Source of the DNA: Entomomonas sp964395065
GTDB taxonomy: Bacteria; Pseudomonadota; Gammaproteobacteria; Pseudomonadales; Pseudomonadaceae
Direction: 5' to 3'
Assembly: GCA_964395065.1 (NCBI GenBank)
Contig: CAYNAM010000013.1
Location: forward strand, 1 to 35,282
Length of the DNA: 35,282 nucleotides
Under the pieces are notes generated by a model. That model made no database searches. It was not told the origin of the DNA and saw nothing but the letters and a program-made list of their open reading frames with translations. Made by a program: the position numbers and the translations under genes. Shown here piece after piece: positions 25,384 to 34,454 of this stretch. Positions within the stretch are counted from its first letter, which is position 1; each line of letters starts with the position of its first letter.

Positions 25384-26872
25384 TTTTCTTCTTTCCTGCT
25401 TTAACCACATTAACCTTAGAAACATCTTCCATAAAACGAGATGCTTTCTCCATAATCTGATTAGAAATAGCCCCAATATCACCAGCTCCTTGGCATAGCA
25501 ATATATCACCTGGTTTTAATAACGGCTTTAATACTTCAATAATATCGGCATCACGCTCAACATAAATAGGATCCAATACACCGCGCTGACGAATACTGCC
25601 ACAAAGTTGTCGGCTATCCGCTCCCGGAATAGGCTCTTCACCTGCGGGATACACTTCCATTAAAAAGAGTAAATTAACCGCAGAAAGCACTTGAACAAAG
25701 TCTTCATACAAATCACGTGTTCTCGTGTAGCGATGGGGTTGATAGAGCATTACTAGACGTCGTTCAGGCCAACCATCTCTTACTGCCTGAATAACCGCAC
25801 CCACTTCTGTTGGATGATGCCCGTAATCATCAACAACCATGACCGATCCACCTTCGACAGGGAGTTCACCATAAACTTGGAAACGCCGCCCTACCCCTTC
25901 AAACTTACCAATACCTGATAAAATTGTTTTGTCATTAATACCATCATCGGAGGCAACAGCTAATGTTGCTAATGAGTTGAGGACATTATGTTTACCAGGT
26001 AAATTAACAAAAGCTTTCAGCGGTTCATGACCTTTTCTTAAAATAGTAAAATAGGTACGTAACTCTTCTTGATATACGTCCACAGCACGGATATCAGCAT
26101 CCTCGCTAAATCCATATGTCACGATGGGGCGACTAATTTGTGGAATAATCTCTCTCACAACTGGGTCATCAATACACATAACTGCCAACCCATAAAAAGG
26201 CAAATTATGCAGAAAACTGATGAATGTTTTCTTTAATTTATTAAAGTCGCCATCATAGGTTGCCATATGATCAGCTTCTATATTAGTCACAATGGCAACC
26301 ATTGGTTGCAAATGTAAAAAACTTGCATCACTTTCATCAGCCTCAGCAATTAAATATTGCCCTTCACCTAACTTTGCGTTAGTTCCAGCAGCATTTAAAC
26401 GCCCACCAATCACAAAAGTAGGATCACGTTTGGCTGCGGCATAAACAGAAGCAACTAAACTGGTTGTCGTTGTTTTACCATGCGTTCCAGCAATAGCAAT
26501 ACCATAACGATAGCGCATTAACTCACCAAGCATTTCTGCACGAGGTACAACAGGAATACGCCTATCCAATGCAGCAGCCACCTCAGGATTTTGTCTATTA
26601 ATCGCACTAGAGACGACCAAAACACTGGCATTTGCTTGATTTTCAACACAATGACCAATATGGATAATCGCACCCATTTCACTTAATCGCTTTGTAATAG
26701 ATGATGCCTTAATATCAGATCCCGATACTTTATAGCCCAAATTCAAAAGCACTTCTGCAATACCACACATCCCCGAACCACCAATTCCTACAAAATGAAT
26801 CCAGTGGACTCGACGCATCCGACGCATCCGACGCGACTCAGGCTGTAATACTTCATAACGATTTTTAGCCAT
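25370..26872 (-). CDS. murC: UDP-N-acetylmuramate--L-alanine ligase
   Basis: A 500-residue Mur ligase that adds L-Ala to UDP-MurNAc. The N-terminal Rossmann loop is HFVGIGGSGMCGIAEVLL, the P-loop GTHGKTTTT is at 129-137, and DYGHHPTEV and YQPHRYTRT mark the C-terminal domain. The start is the ATG at 26872, which has a perfect GGAGG six bases ahead; an in-frame ATG 14 codons upstream lacks this and lies deep in murG. It overlaps the murG end by eight bases. The N-terminal arm has a tandem basic stretch (RRMRRMRR) encoded by three 9-base repeats at 26811-26837, more arginine-rich than in the Pseudomonas protein as I recall it. Confidence 0.97.
   Translation of the reverse strand: MAKNRYEVLQPESRRMRRMRRVHWIHFVGIGGSGMCGIAEVLLNLGYKVSGSDIKASSITKRLSEMGAIIHIGHCVENQANASVLVVSSAINRQNPEVAAALDRRIPVVPRAEMLGELMRYRYGIAIAGTHGKTTTTSLVASVYAAAKRDPTFVIGGRLNAAGTNAKLGEGQYLIAEADESDASFLHLQPMVAIVTNIEADHMATYDGDFNKLKKTFISFLHNLPFYGLAVMCIDDPVVREIIPQISRPIVTYGFSEDADIRAVDVYQEELRTYFTILRKGHEPLKAFVNLPGKHNVLNSLATLAVASDDGINDKTILSGIGKFEGVGRRFQVYGELPVEGGSVMVVDDYGHHPTEVGAVIQAVRDGWPERRLVMLYQPHRYTRTRDLYEDFVQVLSAVNLLFLMEVYPAGEEPIPGADSRQLCGSIRQRGVLDPIYVERDADIIEVLKPLLKPGDILLCQGAGDIGAISNQIMEKASRFMEDVSKVNVVKAGKKKNEKV
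26811..26837. repeat. Three tandem 9-base units in murC
   Basis: On the plus strand CGACGCATC occurs twice in tandem, followed by CGACGCGAC, which differs in two bases. They stay in frame and encode the arginine/methionine stretch before the MurC Rossmann domain. A 9-base slip would add or remove three residues without a frameshift. Confidence 0.8.
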
Positions 26873-27938
26873 TTGTAGCCTCCAAACAGATATCAACCAC
26901 TGTAGCTGTGGCATTAGGCTGTGCTAACTTCTTTGCTATACTTCCCATATCAACTAACTTTTTAGCGTCTTTAAATAAATTACGTAAATGATTTGCCATT
27001 ATCTGCGGTGTTAACTCAGCTTGTACAAACTTGATTGCAGCACCTTGACTGGCCAAATAATCAGCATTAAAACTTTGATGATCATCAATGGCGGTTGGTA
27101 ATGGAATTAAAATGGCTGCAGATCCCGTTGCTGCTAATTCACTAACAGTCAATGCGCCAGCACGACAAACTACAATATCAGCCCATTGATAGGCTTGTAA
27201 CATATCAACAACAAAAGGCTCAACTTTAGCTGATACAGCTACTTTTTGATAACGTTCAACGGTTATATCTGCATGATTTTTACCACTTTGATGAAAAACT
27301 TCAGGCCGCTCAGACTCATCTAATAATGCCAATGCTTCAGGCAATAGTTTATTAAGCGCTTCAGCCCCTAAGCTACCACCAATAATCAATAAATGAACTT
27401 TTCTCCCATCAATCGCCGTACGCTCAAATACAGTAAACAGCTCTTTACGTACAGGATTACCTGTAGTTACTGGATGTACCTTTGTATTAAACGCATTAGG
27501 AAATGCTTGGCAAACTTTAGTTGCAATTTTTGATAGATAACGATTAGCAGTTCCCACTTTAGCATTTTGCTCATGAATAATCAGTGGAATTCCCGCTAAT
27601 TTTGCAGCCAAACCACCTGGACCTGTTACGAAACCACCAAATCCAACCACACACACTGGCTTAAGCTCTTTTAAAAGTTTACTGACTTGCCGTAATGCAC
27701 TCAATAATAAAAAAGGTGCTTTTAACAAGGTTGAAATATTTTTACCACGTATTCCTGTTACATTGATGGCATGCAGAGGAAAGCCTGCTCGGCTAACCAG
27801 CTCATTCTCCATCCCTTTTGGTGTTCCAAGCCAATGAACGCTATAGCCCCTTTCTTGGAACTCTTTTGCGCAAGCGAGTGCTGGAAAAACGTGTCCACCT
27901 GTTCCGGCTGCCATAATAAGCACATTTTTAGCGACCAT
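26865..27938 (-). CDS. murG: UDP-GlcNAc transferase MurG (lipid II synthesis)
   Basis: A 357-residue GT-B glycosyltransferase at the inner face of the membrane that adds GlcNAc to lipid I. AAGTGGHVFPALA near the start is the first G-loop, with VVGFGGFVTGPGG and IHEQNAKVGTANR next. IIGGSLGAEALN and CRAGALTVSELAATG follow in the UDP-GlcNAc-binding domain. GAGGTGA lies ahead of the ATG. It overlaps the ftsW end by 11 bases and the murC start by eight. Confidence 0.97.
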   Translation of the reverse strand: MVAKNVLIMAAGTGGHVFPALACAKEFQERGYSVHWLGTPKGMENELVSRAGFPLHAINVTGIRGKNISTLLKAPFLLLSALRQVSKLLKELKPVCVVGFGGFVTGPGGLAAKLAGIPLIIHEQNAKVGTANRYLSKIATKVCQAFPNAFNTKVHPVTTGNPVRKELFTVFERTAIDGRKVHLLIIGGSLGAEALNKLLPEALALLDESERPEVFHQSGKNHADITVERYQKVAVSAKVEPFVVDMLQAYQWADIVVCRAGALTVSELAATGSAAILIPLPTAIDDHQSFNADYLASQGAAIKFVQAELTPQIMANHLRNLFKDAKKLVDMGSIAKKLAQPNATATVVDICLEATNG

Positions 27939-29151
27939 GTCTCACCTCTAATGATTCTTCTGGGAAATCTTTATCGCTAAACTCATATAAAATTTCGGGG
28001 GTTGGATAACGCCTTTCCCAATCAATTCGCAACAATAAACCCAAACAAACACAACAAATAACCAATGAACTACCACCATAACTTAAAAAAGGTAATGTTA
28101 ATCCCTTCGTTGGCAATAAACCTACATTCACACCGACATTAATTAAAAACTGTCCAATCCATAAAATAGCAATGCCATAAGCAGCATAGGCAGAAAAATA
28201 CTGCCTATCCTGCTCTGCGTGCAGTCCAATTAATAAAGCTCTTACACCCACAAAAGCAAATAAGATAACTGTGCACAATGAGCCAACTAACCCCAACTCC
28301 TCTGCCAGTACAGCAAAAACGAAGTCTGTATGAGCCTCAGGCAAATAAAATTGTTTTTGAATGCTGTTACCAAGCCCTAATCCAAACCAATCCCCTCGAC
28401 CAAACGCAATCAGCGATTGGCTTAATTGATAACCTGAACCAAACTGGTCAGCAAAAGGATCTGTAAAATTCATTAGACGATGCATACGATACTCTTGTGT
28501 CAATACAAGAAAAATAACAGCACCAATGCTAATAAGCACCATCAATAAAAACCGCCCCATACTTACACCACCCAAAAACAGCATGGCAAGAGCAGCGCCC
28601 ATCATGACCACTGTAGCCCCAAAGTCAGGCTCTAAAAGAAATAACCATGCAATAGGTAAAATAACCACAAAAGGTTTAAAAAAGCCTGCCCATGTATCTC
28701 TCACTTGATCTTTACGGCGGACTAAATAGCCTGCCAAATACATTACTACAAAAAGCTTACCTAACTCGGAAGGTTGAATATTAAAAAAACTAAATCCTAT
28801 CCAACGATTAGCACCATTAACATTACGACCAATACCAGGAATCAATACAGCAACCAATAGCACAACAGCAAAAATCAATAAATGAGCGCTATACTTTTGC
28901 CATATTTTAAGTGGTATCGTCAAAACGACAAGGGTGGCACATAATCCAAGCACCACATAAATGAGATGCCTTGTTAAATTATAAAAACTATTTCCAGTTT
29001 GTACGGATGCCACTTCGGATGATGCGGAAGCAATCATCACAGTACCTAGCCCCAATAAAAGTAAGCAGCCTGCCAATAAAGGAAAATCAACATCAAATCC
29101 ACGCCTACTATAGAGTGGAGAAGGATTTAAACAGAAAAGCGACTGTTTCAT
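27928..29151 (-). CDS. ftsW: Septal peptidoglycan glycosyltransferase FtsW (SEDS)
   Basis: A 407-residue SEDS protein with about ten membrane segments that polymerises lipid II at the septum with FtsI. Conserved SEDS stretches include GANRWIGFSFFNIQPSELGK, LLEPDFGATVVM, FGSGYQLSQSLIAFGRG, PEAHTDFVFAVLAEELG and the C-terminal KGLTLPFLSYGGSS. The cytoplasmic N-terminus is short. It overlaps the murD stop by four bases (ATGA) and the murG start by 11, so it is tightly coupled at both ends. Confidence 0.97.
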   Translation of the reverse strand: MKQSLFCLNPSPLYSRRGFDVDFPLLAGCLLLLGLGTVMIASASSEVASVQTGNSFYNLTRHLIYVVLGLCATLVVLTIPLKIWQKYSAHLLIFAVVLLVAVLIPGIGRNVNGANRWIGFSFFNIQPSELGKLFVVMYLAGYLVRRKDQVRDTWAGFFKPFVVILPIAWLFLLEPDFGATVVMMGAALAMLFLGGVSMGRFLLMVLISIGAVIFLVLTQEYRMHRLMNFTDPFADQFGSGYQLSQSLIAFGRGDWFGLGLGNSIQKQFYLPEAHTDFVFAVLAEELGLVGSLCTVILFAFVGVRALLIGLHAEQDRQYFSAYAAYGIAILWIGQFLINVGVNVGLLPTKGLTLPFLSYGGSSLVICCVCLGLLLRIDWERRYPTPEILYEFSDKDFPEESLEVRHGR

Positions 29152-30503
29152 GACAACAGCCCCTTAACCGCCTCTTTGAAAGAATAACCACGCGCTTCAA
29201 AGCCATTAAACATATCCCAACTTGCACAGGCGGGAGCCAATAAAACAGCATCATGTTTTTGCGCTAATCTTGCAGATTCTTTTACCGCTTGCTCAATACT
29301 ATCCACATAAACTCTTTGTACTGTCGACGGTAATATTTGCTCAATTAACTTTGCATCTCTTCCCATTAGAACCACTGCTCGACAGAACCTCTCAATGGGT
29401 TCCTTCAAACTTGAGAAATCAGCGCCTTTACCATCACCACCTGCAATTAAAATAAGCTTCCCTGTAATATCGCCGCCTAAACCATTGATAGCCGCTAGCG
29501 AAGCCCCTACATTAGTGGCCTTAGAATCGTTATAGTAGTTAACATTATCGATACTAGCGACCCACTCACAACGGTGTTCAAGTCCCTTAAAATCAACCAA
29601 GGCACTGATCATACGCTCAAATGAAAGACCGGCTGCATGCCCTAATGCAAGTGCGGCCATTGCATTAGCATAATTATGAAGCCCTTTTATTTTCATTTTT
29701 TCAATAGGTAGTAATGGTTGGTTATTAAAAACAATCCAAATCTCGCCGTGTAATGACATTAGTTTAAAACCTAAAAAGTCATCTGCTTGTGATTTTACTG
29801 AAAACGAATAGCAATCTGCTAGATTACCTGACCATTCAAAAGGACTAGAATAGCAATCATCCACATTGATAACGCAATGCTTAGCTCCTATAAAAATACG
29901 CTGTTTCGCTTCAATATATTCTTTTATACCGACGTAACGATCCATGTGATCTTCACTGATATTTAATAATGTAGCGACTTCAGCATTCAAATGCTGGCAA
30001 CTTTCTAGCTGAAAGCTCGATAACTCCAAAACATAAAGCTCTACATCTTCAGATAAAAGATTTAATGCAGCTTCGCCTAAGTTCCCACCTACCGCCACTT
30101 TTTTACCAGCAGCTTTTGCCATTTCACCTACGAGCGTAGTTACGGTACTTTTACCATTCGAACCTGTAATAGCAACAATGGGTGCTTTTGCAATGTGTGA
30201 GAACAGGTCAATATCTCCTGATAAGACAACCCCACGGCGTGCAGCCTCTTGTAGAGCAGGTGTTTTCAAATCAAGCCCAGGGCTTACAAACAATGTCTTT
30301 GCGCGGCATAAAAAGTTAACATCCAGCTCACCACAATGAACGTCAAGTTCAGGGTACTCAACTTTCAATCTTGCCAACTCAGGAGGATTACTACGCGTAT
30401 CAACCACAGCAAAAGAAGCCTTCTGGCTTGCTAAATAGCGAACCAATGACATGCCACTTTTACCTAGACCGACAACAATATAAAAATCATTTGCAGTAAT
30501 CAT
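29148..30503 (-). CDS. murD: UDP-N-acetylmuramoyl-L-alanine--D-glutamate ligase
   Basis: A 451-residue Mur ligase that adds D-Glu to UDP-MurNAc-L-Ala. The N-terminal domain begins IVVGLGKSGMSLVRYL, and the P-loop GSNGKST is at 114-120. LNISEDHMDRY and YYNDSKATNVGAS carry metal and substrate residues, and LLAPACASWDMFNGFEARG closes the C-terminal domain. GAGAG lies about five bases before the ATG. The gap to mraY is 11 bases; it overlaps ftsW by four. Confidence 0.97.
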   Translation of the reverse strand: MITANDFYIVVGLGKSGMSLVRYLASQKASFAVVDTRSNPPELARLKVEYPELDVHCGELDVNFLCRAKTLFVSPGLDLKTPALQEAARRGVVLSGDIDLFSHIAKAPIVAITGSNGKSTVTTLVGEMAKAAGKKVAVGGNLGEAALNLLSEDVELYVLELSSFQLESCQHLNAEVATLLNISEDHMDRYVGIKEYIEAKQRIFIGAKHCVINVDDCYSSPFEWSGNLADCYSFSVKSQADDFLGFKLMSLHGEIWIVFNNQPLLPIEKMKIKGLHNYANAMAALALGHAAGLSFERMISALVDFKGLEHRCEWVASIDNVNYYNDSKATNVGASLAAINGLGGDITGKLILIAGGDGKGADFSSLKEPIERFCRAVVLMGRDAKLIEQILPSTVQRVYVDSIEQAVKESARLAQKHDAVLLAPACASWDMFNGFEARGYSFKEAVKGLLS

Positions 30504-30514
30504 TGCACTCTCGT

Positions 30515-31603
30515 TTACCTAATTTTTAAGGTAGCTAAGCCTATCAATACTAAAATCACCGTAATAATCCAGAAACGTACAATAACGCGTGGTTCTGGCC
30601 ACCCTTTTAGCTCAAAATGATGGTGAATAGGTGCCATTTTAAAAACACGTTTACCTGTTAACTTAAAAGAAGCCACTTGAATAATGACCGACAGTGTTTC
30701 CATCACAAAAACACCACCCATAATAAATAACACAATCTCTTGATGGACTATAATAGCAATAGTCCCTAAAGCAGCGCCTAACGCTAAAGCGCCAACATCC
30801 CCCATAAACACTTGCGCTGGATAAGTGTTAAACCATAGAAAACCTAACCCTGCACCAATCATTGCAGAGCAAAAAATCACCAACTCCCCTGATCCATGAA
30901 CATAAGGTATCAACAAATACTTAGCAAATTGTGCATTGCCCGACAAGTAACAAAAAACGCCTAATGCCCCACCCACCAATACCGTTGGCATAATGGCCAA
31001 ACCATCTAAGCCATCGGTTAAATTAACAGCATTACTGGAACCAACAATCACAAAATAAGCAAAAACAATAAAAAAAATTCCTAAAGGATAAACACCATTT
31101 TTTAATAACGGCAAATATAAAGAAGTATCCTGTGAACCATTTGTTGCAGTGACATATAAAAAAACACCCACCGCCAAAGCGAATATAGACTGCCAAAAAT
31201 ATTTCCAACGACTAGGAAGACCTCTCGTATTTTTTTCTACTACCTTACGATAGTCATCCACCCAACCAATTGCACCAAATAATAAAGTCACAACAATCAC
31301 AACCCAAACATACTTATTATCCAAGCTTGCCCACAACAGCGTACTGAGAGTAATAGAACTCAGTATTAATACACCGCCCATGGTTGGTGTACCGGTTTTA
31401 GATAAATGCTCTTTAACACCCTCTTCCCGCACAACTTGCCCAATTTGTAATTTTTTTAATGTTGTAATCATTTTAGGGCCTAAGATCAAGGCAAATAACA
31501 AGGCTGTTAACACTGCCATAATAGCCCTAGTGGACTGGTACAAAAAGGCGCTAAAGCCAGAATGCACATTATCTTGTAAAAAATTAAATAACCAAACGAG
31601 CAT
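30515..31603 (-). CDS. mraY: Phospho-N-acetylmuramoyl-pentapeptide transferase
   Basis: A 362-residue inner-membrane enzyme with about ten segments that transfers phospho-MurNAc-pentapeptide to undecaprenyl phosphate, giving lipid I. GTPTMGGVLIL, DDYRKVVEKNTRGLPSRWK, NLTDGLDGLA and FMGDVGALALG carry the catalytic aspartates, and MAPIHHHFELKGWPE is the histidine motif. Its ATG shares one base with the murF stop. AAGAAGGA lies upstream inside murF. Confidence 0.97.
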   Translation of the reverse strand: MLVWLFNFLQDNVHSGFSAFLYQSTRAIMAVLTALLFALILGPKMITTLKKLQIGQVVREEGVKEHLSKTGTPTMGGVLILSSITLSTLLWASLDNKYVWVVIVVTLLFGAIGWVDDYRKVVEKNTRGLPSRWKYFWQSIFALAVGVFLYVTATNGSQDTSLYLPLLKNGVYPLGIFFIVFAYFVIVGSSNAVNLTDGLDGLAIMPTVLVGGALGVFCYLSGNAQFAKYLLIPYVHGSGELVIFCSAMIGAGLGFLWFNTYPAQVFMGDVGALALGAALGTIAIIVHQEIVLFIMGGVFVMETLSVIIQVASFKLTGKRVFKMAPIHHHFELKGWPEPRVIVRFWIITVILVLIGLATLKIR

Positions 31604-32976
31604 TAATGTATTCCTTCTTCAGAACCACAAAGACTACCAATAAGCGTTTCCATACTCATACTACGTGATCCTTTCAATAAAATAACGTTATTAACATCAT
31701 CATGATCAGCTAATGCCTTAGCCAATTCTTCTTTTTTTTCGAAGTGATAAGCCTTTTTACCAAACGCCTCAACCGTAAACTTCGTCAAAGGGCCAATTGC
31801 ATATAAGAAGTCAATTTTCCCTCTAGCATATTGTCCTATCTCTGCATGGACTTCTTCCGCCCAATCCCCCAGCTCCCCCATATCCCCCAATACCAATATT
31901 TTACTGCCAGAAAACTCAGATAATACATTAATTGCTGCTTTTACAGAGGCAGGACTTGCGTTATAACTATCATCAATGACTCTTGCTCCACCTAACGCTA
32001 AAAAGGTATTTGTACGCCCTTTAACTGATAGCAAAGCACTAAGCCCATTGGCAATACTTTCTAAACCACAACCTAGTGCATAGCAAGCGGCAGCAGCCCC
32101 TAATGCATTACTGATATTATGTTTCCCTAACAGATTCAATTTTATATTGGTCTCTCCTACTGGCGAATGCAAAGTGAATGACTGACAACCATTTCTATTT
32201 CGCTCAAAAGCCAAACTATAAAAATCAGCTTGAGAATTTTCTTGGGAAAAACTAAGCACAGGACGAGTACCAGCCTGTTCCTTCCATAAATTAAACGAGG
32301 GATCATCTAAATTTAAAACAGCAACGCCTTGTTCACTTAGTCCATCAATTATTTCGCCTTTGGCTTGAATAATATTGGGCAAGCCGCCAAATTTCCCAAC
32401 ATGCGCATTACTAGCATTGGTTAAAATACCTACATCAGGCTTAACTAAATTCACGCTGTAATTAATTTCACCAATAGCAGAGGCCCCCATTTCAATAACG
32501 GCAAAGTCATGATCTGAATTAATGTTTAGCAAAGTCAGCGGAACACCCAAATCATTATTTAAGTTACCTTGAGTGGCATATACTTTACCTTGATGACTCA
32601 AAATATTAGCAACAAACTCTTTAGTTGTTGTTTTGCCACTAGAACCTGTTACACCAACAACTTTACCTTTAAAGGCATGTCGGTTTAATGCACCTAATTG
32701 CCCCAAGGCTAAACGTGTATTAGCCACAACCAATTGAGGAATATTTACCTGTGGTGATGCTAACTCAACCAGTGCAGCAACAGCACCTTTTTCTTGAGCT
32801 GTTAACACATAATCATGCCCATCAAAATTTTCACCTGAAATAGCGACAAATAACTCACCTCTATTTAGGGTACGTGTATCGATAGACACCGCATCAAACT
32901 CTGTCTCTACATTATCACCAACCAATGTAGCATTTAAGTGCTCTGCTAATACTATCAGGGACATCGGCTTTATCAT
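31603..32976 (-). CDS. murF: UDP-MurNAc-tripeptide--D-alanyl-D-alanine ligase
   Basis: A 457-residue Mur ligase that adds the D-Ala-D-Ala made by Ddl to the UDP-MurNAc-tripeptide. SIDTRTLNRGELFVA begins the substrate domain, and the P-loop GSSGKTTTK is at 111-119. NLNNDLGVPLTLL, EMGASAIGEI, VIDDSYNASPAS and LGDMGELG follow in family order. It overlaps the murE stop by four bases (ATGA) and the mraY start by one. GGGAG lies about nine bases before the ATG. Confidence 0.97.
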   Translation of the reverse strand: MIKPMSLIVLAEHLNATLVGDNVETEFDAVSIDTRTLNRGELFVAISGENFDGHDYVLTAQEKGAVAALVELASPQVNIPQLVVANTRLALGQLGALNRHAFKGKVVGVTGSSGKTTTKEFVANILSHQGKVYATQGNLNNDLGVPLTLLNINSDHDFAVIEMGASAIGEINYSVNLVKPDVGILTNASNAHVGKFGGLPNIIQAKGEIIDGLSEQGVAVLNLDDPSFNLWKEQAGTRPVLSFSQENSQADFYSLAFERNRNGCQSFTLHSPVGETNIKLNLLGKHNISNALGAAAACYALGCGLESIANGLSALLSVKGRTNTFLALGGARVIDDSYNASPASVKAAINVLSEFSGSKILVLGDMGELGDWAEEVHAEIGQYARGKIDFLYAIGPLTKFTVEAFGKKAYHFEKKEELAKALADHDDVNNVILLKGSRSMSMETLIGSLCGSEEGIH

Positions 32977-34445
32977 TTATTATTCTCCCATGCCTGTAGT
33001 GCCTTATTTACTTCTTCAAAGTCTGAAAAATACGTACGCTTTCCCATCACCTCTTGGTAATCTTCATGGCCTTTACCTGCCACTAGCACCACATCATTCT
33101 CCGTCGCCTGTTGCACGGTTTGCCAAATAGCTTGCCGTCTATCAGGCATGACATTAACTAACTGTGGATTCTTAAAACCTTGCAAAATATCTTCTATAAT
33201 ATCAGCACTAGACTCTTCTCTTGGATTATCATCCGTAATCACCACATTGTCTGCTAGCCTTTCGGCTATTTCAGCCATTGCACCTCGTTTACCCTTATCT
33301 CGACTTCCCCCACACCCAAAGACACACCATAACTTATTTTTCACATGGGGTCTTAAGGCACTAATGACCTTTTCCAAAGCGTCTGGTGTATGAGCGTAAT
33401 CAATCACAACTGTAGGTCTACCATCACCGCCCTCTCTCTGCATTCTGCCAGCAGGAGCACTAAGTTTTGGAATAGTCATTAATACTGTGGCTAAATCGTA
33501 GCCCAATCCCAATAAACTACCCACAACAGCCAATATATTGCTTAAATTGAAACGACCAACCAACTTTGTTTGTAATAGACCTTTTCCTTGTGGCGAGACT
33601 AGACTCGCTTTAATACCATACTCGCTAAACTCTATATTTTCACAATATAAATCAGCTGTATTATTTTCTAAACTAAAGGTTAATAAGTCATGTCCTTGAT
33701 TAGACTGAATTAATTGCTGACCAAAAGGGTCATCTTGATTAATTACTTTTTTATCTAAACTATCCCATGCAAATAGTTGAGCTTTCGCTGCACCATAATT
33801 TTCTAATGTATGGTGATAATCTAAGTGATCTCTTGTTAAATTAGTGAATACAGCCACTTTAAAAGGCAGTGCAGCGACACGTCCTTGATCTAACCCATGA
33901 GAGGAAACCTCTAAAGCAACAGCACGTGCCCCTTTTACTAATAATTCGGCTAAATTTTCTTGAATAGTGATGGCGTCAGGTGTAGTTTGCTTGGCTTGCT
34001 GCAGCCCACCCCAAAAACCAGTCCCCAAAGTACCTATGATGCCACAACGCTCTAACAAGAAATCCAGCGCTTGAGCAATCAGTTGAGTAACTGTTGTCTT
34101 GCCGTTCGTACCAGTAACACCAATTAAACGCAAAGAATTAGCAGGCTGTTGATAAAAATAGCCGGCAATACTAGATACTTGATGTTGCAGATGATTAACG
34201 CCTATAAACTCAGCACAAGGATGCTGACTAACTATTGTATCTGCTAACTGATAATCTTCAGGATCATAAACAATAGCCAGCGCACCTTGTTGTAGAGCGT
34301 TCTCTATGTAATCTCTACCATCTTGCTGAGAACCTTTAAACGCGAAAAATAAATCACCCTTGACCACTTTTCGGCTATCTAACTTTAACCCTCTAATCTC
34401 TAGAGTGCTCTGAATGTTTGGAAACAATTGATTCAGTAACATCAT
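32973..34445 (-). CDS. murE: UDP-MurNAc-L-Ala-D-Glu--meso-2,6-diaminopimelate ligase
   Basis: A 490-residue Mur ligase. TGTNGKT at 111-117 is the P-loop, TTPDAITIQENLA and VSSHGL follow, Lys221 in NYGAAKAQLF is the likely carbamylated lysine, and DDNPR at 405-409 is the motif for meso-diaminopimelate rather than lysine. The cell wall is thus the DAP type expected of a Gram-negative. The start is ambiguous between two adjacent ATGs (34445 and 34442); GGGGAG lies three bases from the first and six from the second, so the second may be used. It follows ftsI after nine bases. Confidence 0.97.
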   Translation of the reverse strand: MMLLNQLFPNIQSTLEIRGLKLDSRKVVKGDLFFAFKGSQQDGRDYIENALQQGALAIVYDPEDYQLADTIVSQHPCAEFIGVNHLQHQVSSIAGYFYQQPANSLRLIGVTGTNGKTTVTQLIAQALDFLLERCGIIGTLGTGFWGGLQQAKQTTPDAITIQENLAELLVKGARAVALEVSSHGLDQGRVAALPFKVAVFTNLTRDHLDYHHTLENYGAAKAQLFAWDSLDKKVINQDDPFGQQLIQSNQGHDLLTFSLENNTADLYCENIEFSEYGIKASLVSPQGKGLLQTKLVGRFNLSNILAVVGSLLGLGYDLATVLMTIPKLSAPAGRMQREGGDGRPTVVIDYAHTPDALEKVISALRPHVKNKLWCVFGCGGSRDKGKRGAMAEIAERLADNVVITDDNPREESSADIIEDILQGFKNPQLVNVMPDRRQAIWQTVQQATENDVVLVAGKGHEDYQEVMGKRTYFSDFEEVNKALQAWENNK

Positions 34446-34454
34446 TATCTCCCC

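Noticed and set aside
25384..25509. A longer ddl start, 42 codons upstream
   Set aside because: The extra residues are the murC 3' end read in another frame, while the ATG at 25383 has a good ribosome site and matches the family N-terminus.
26873..26914. A longer murC start, 14 codons upstream
   Set aside because: It lies within murG and lacks a ribosome site; GGAGG lies six bases before the ATG at 26872.
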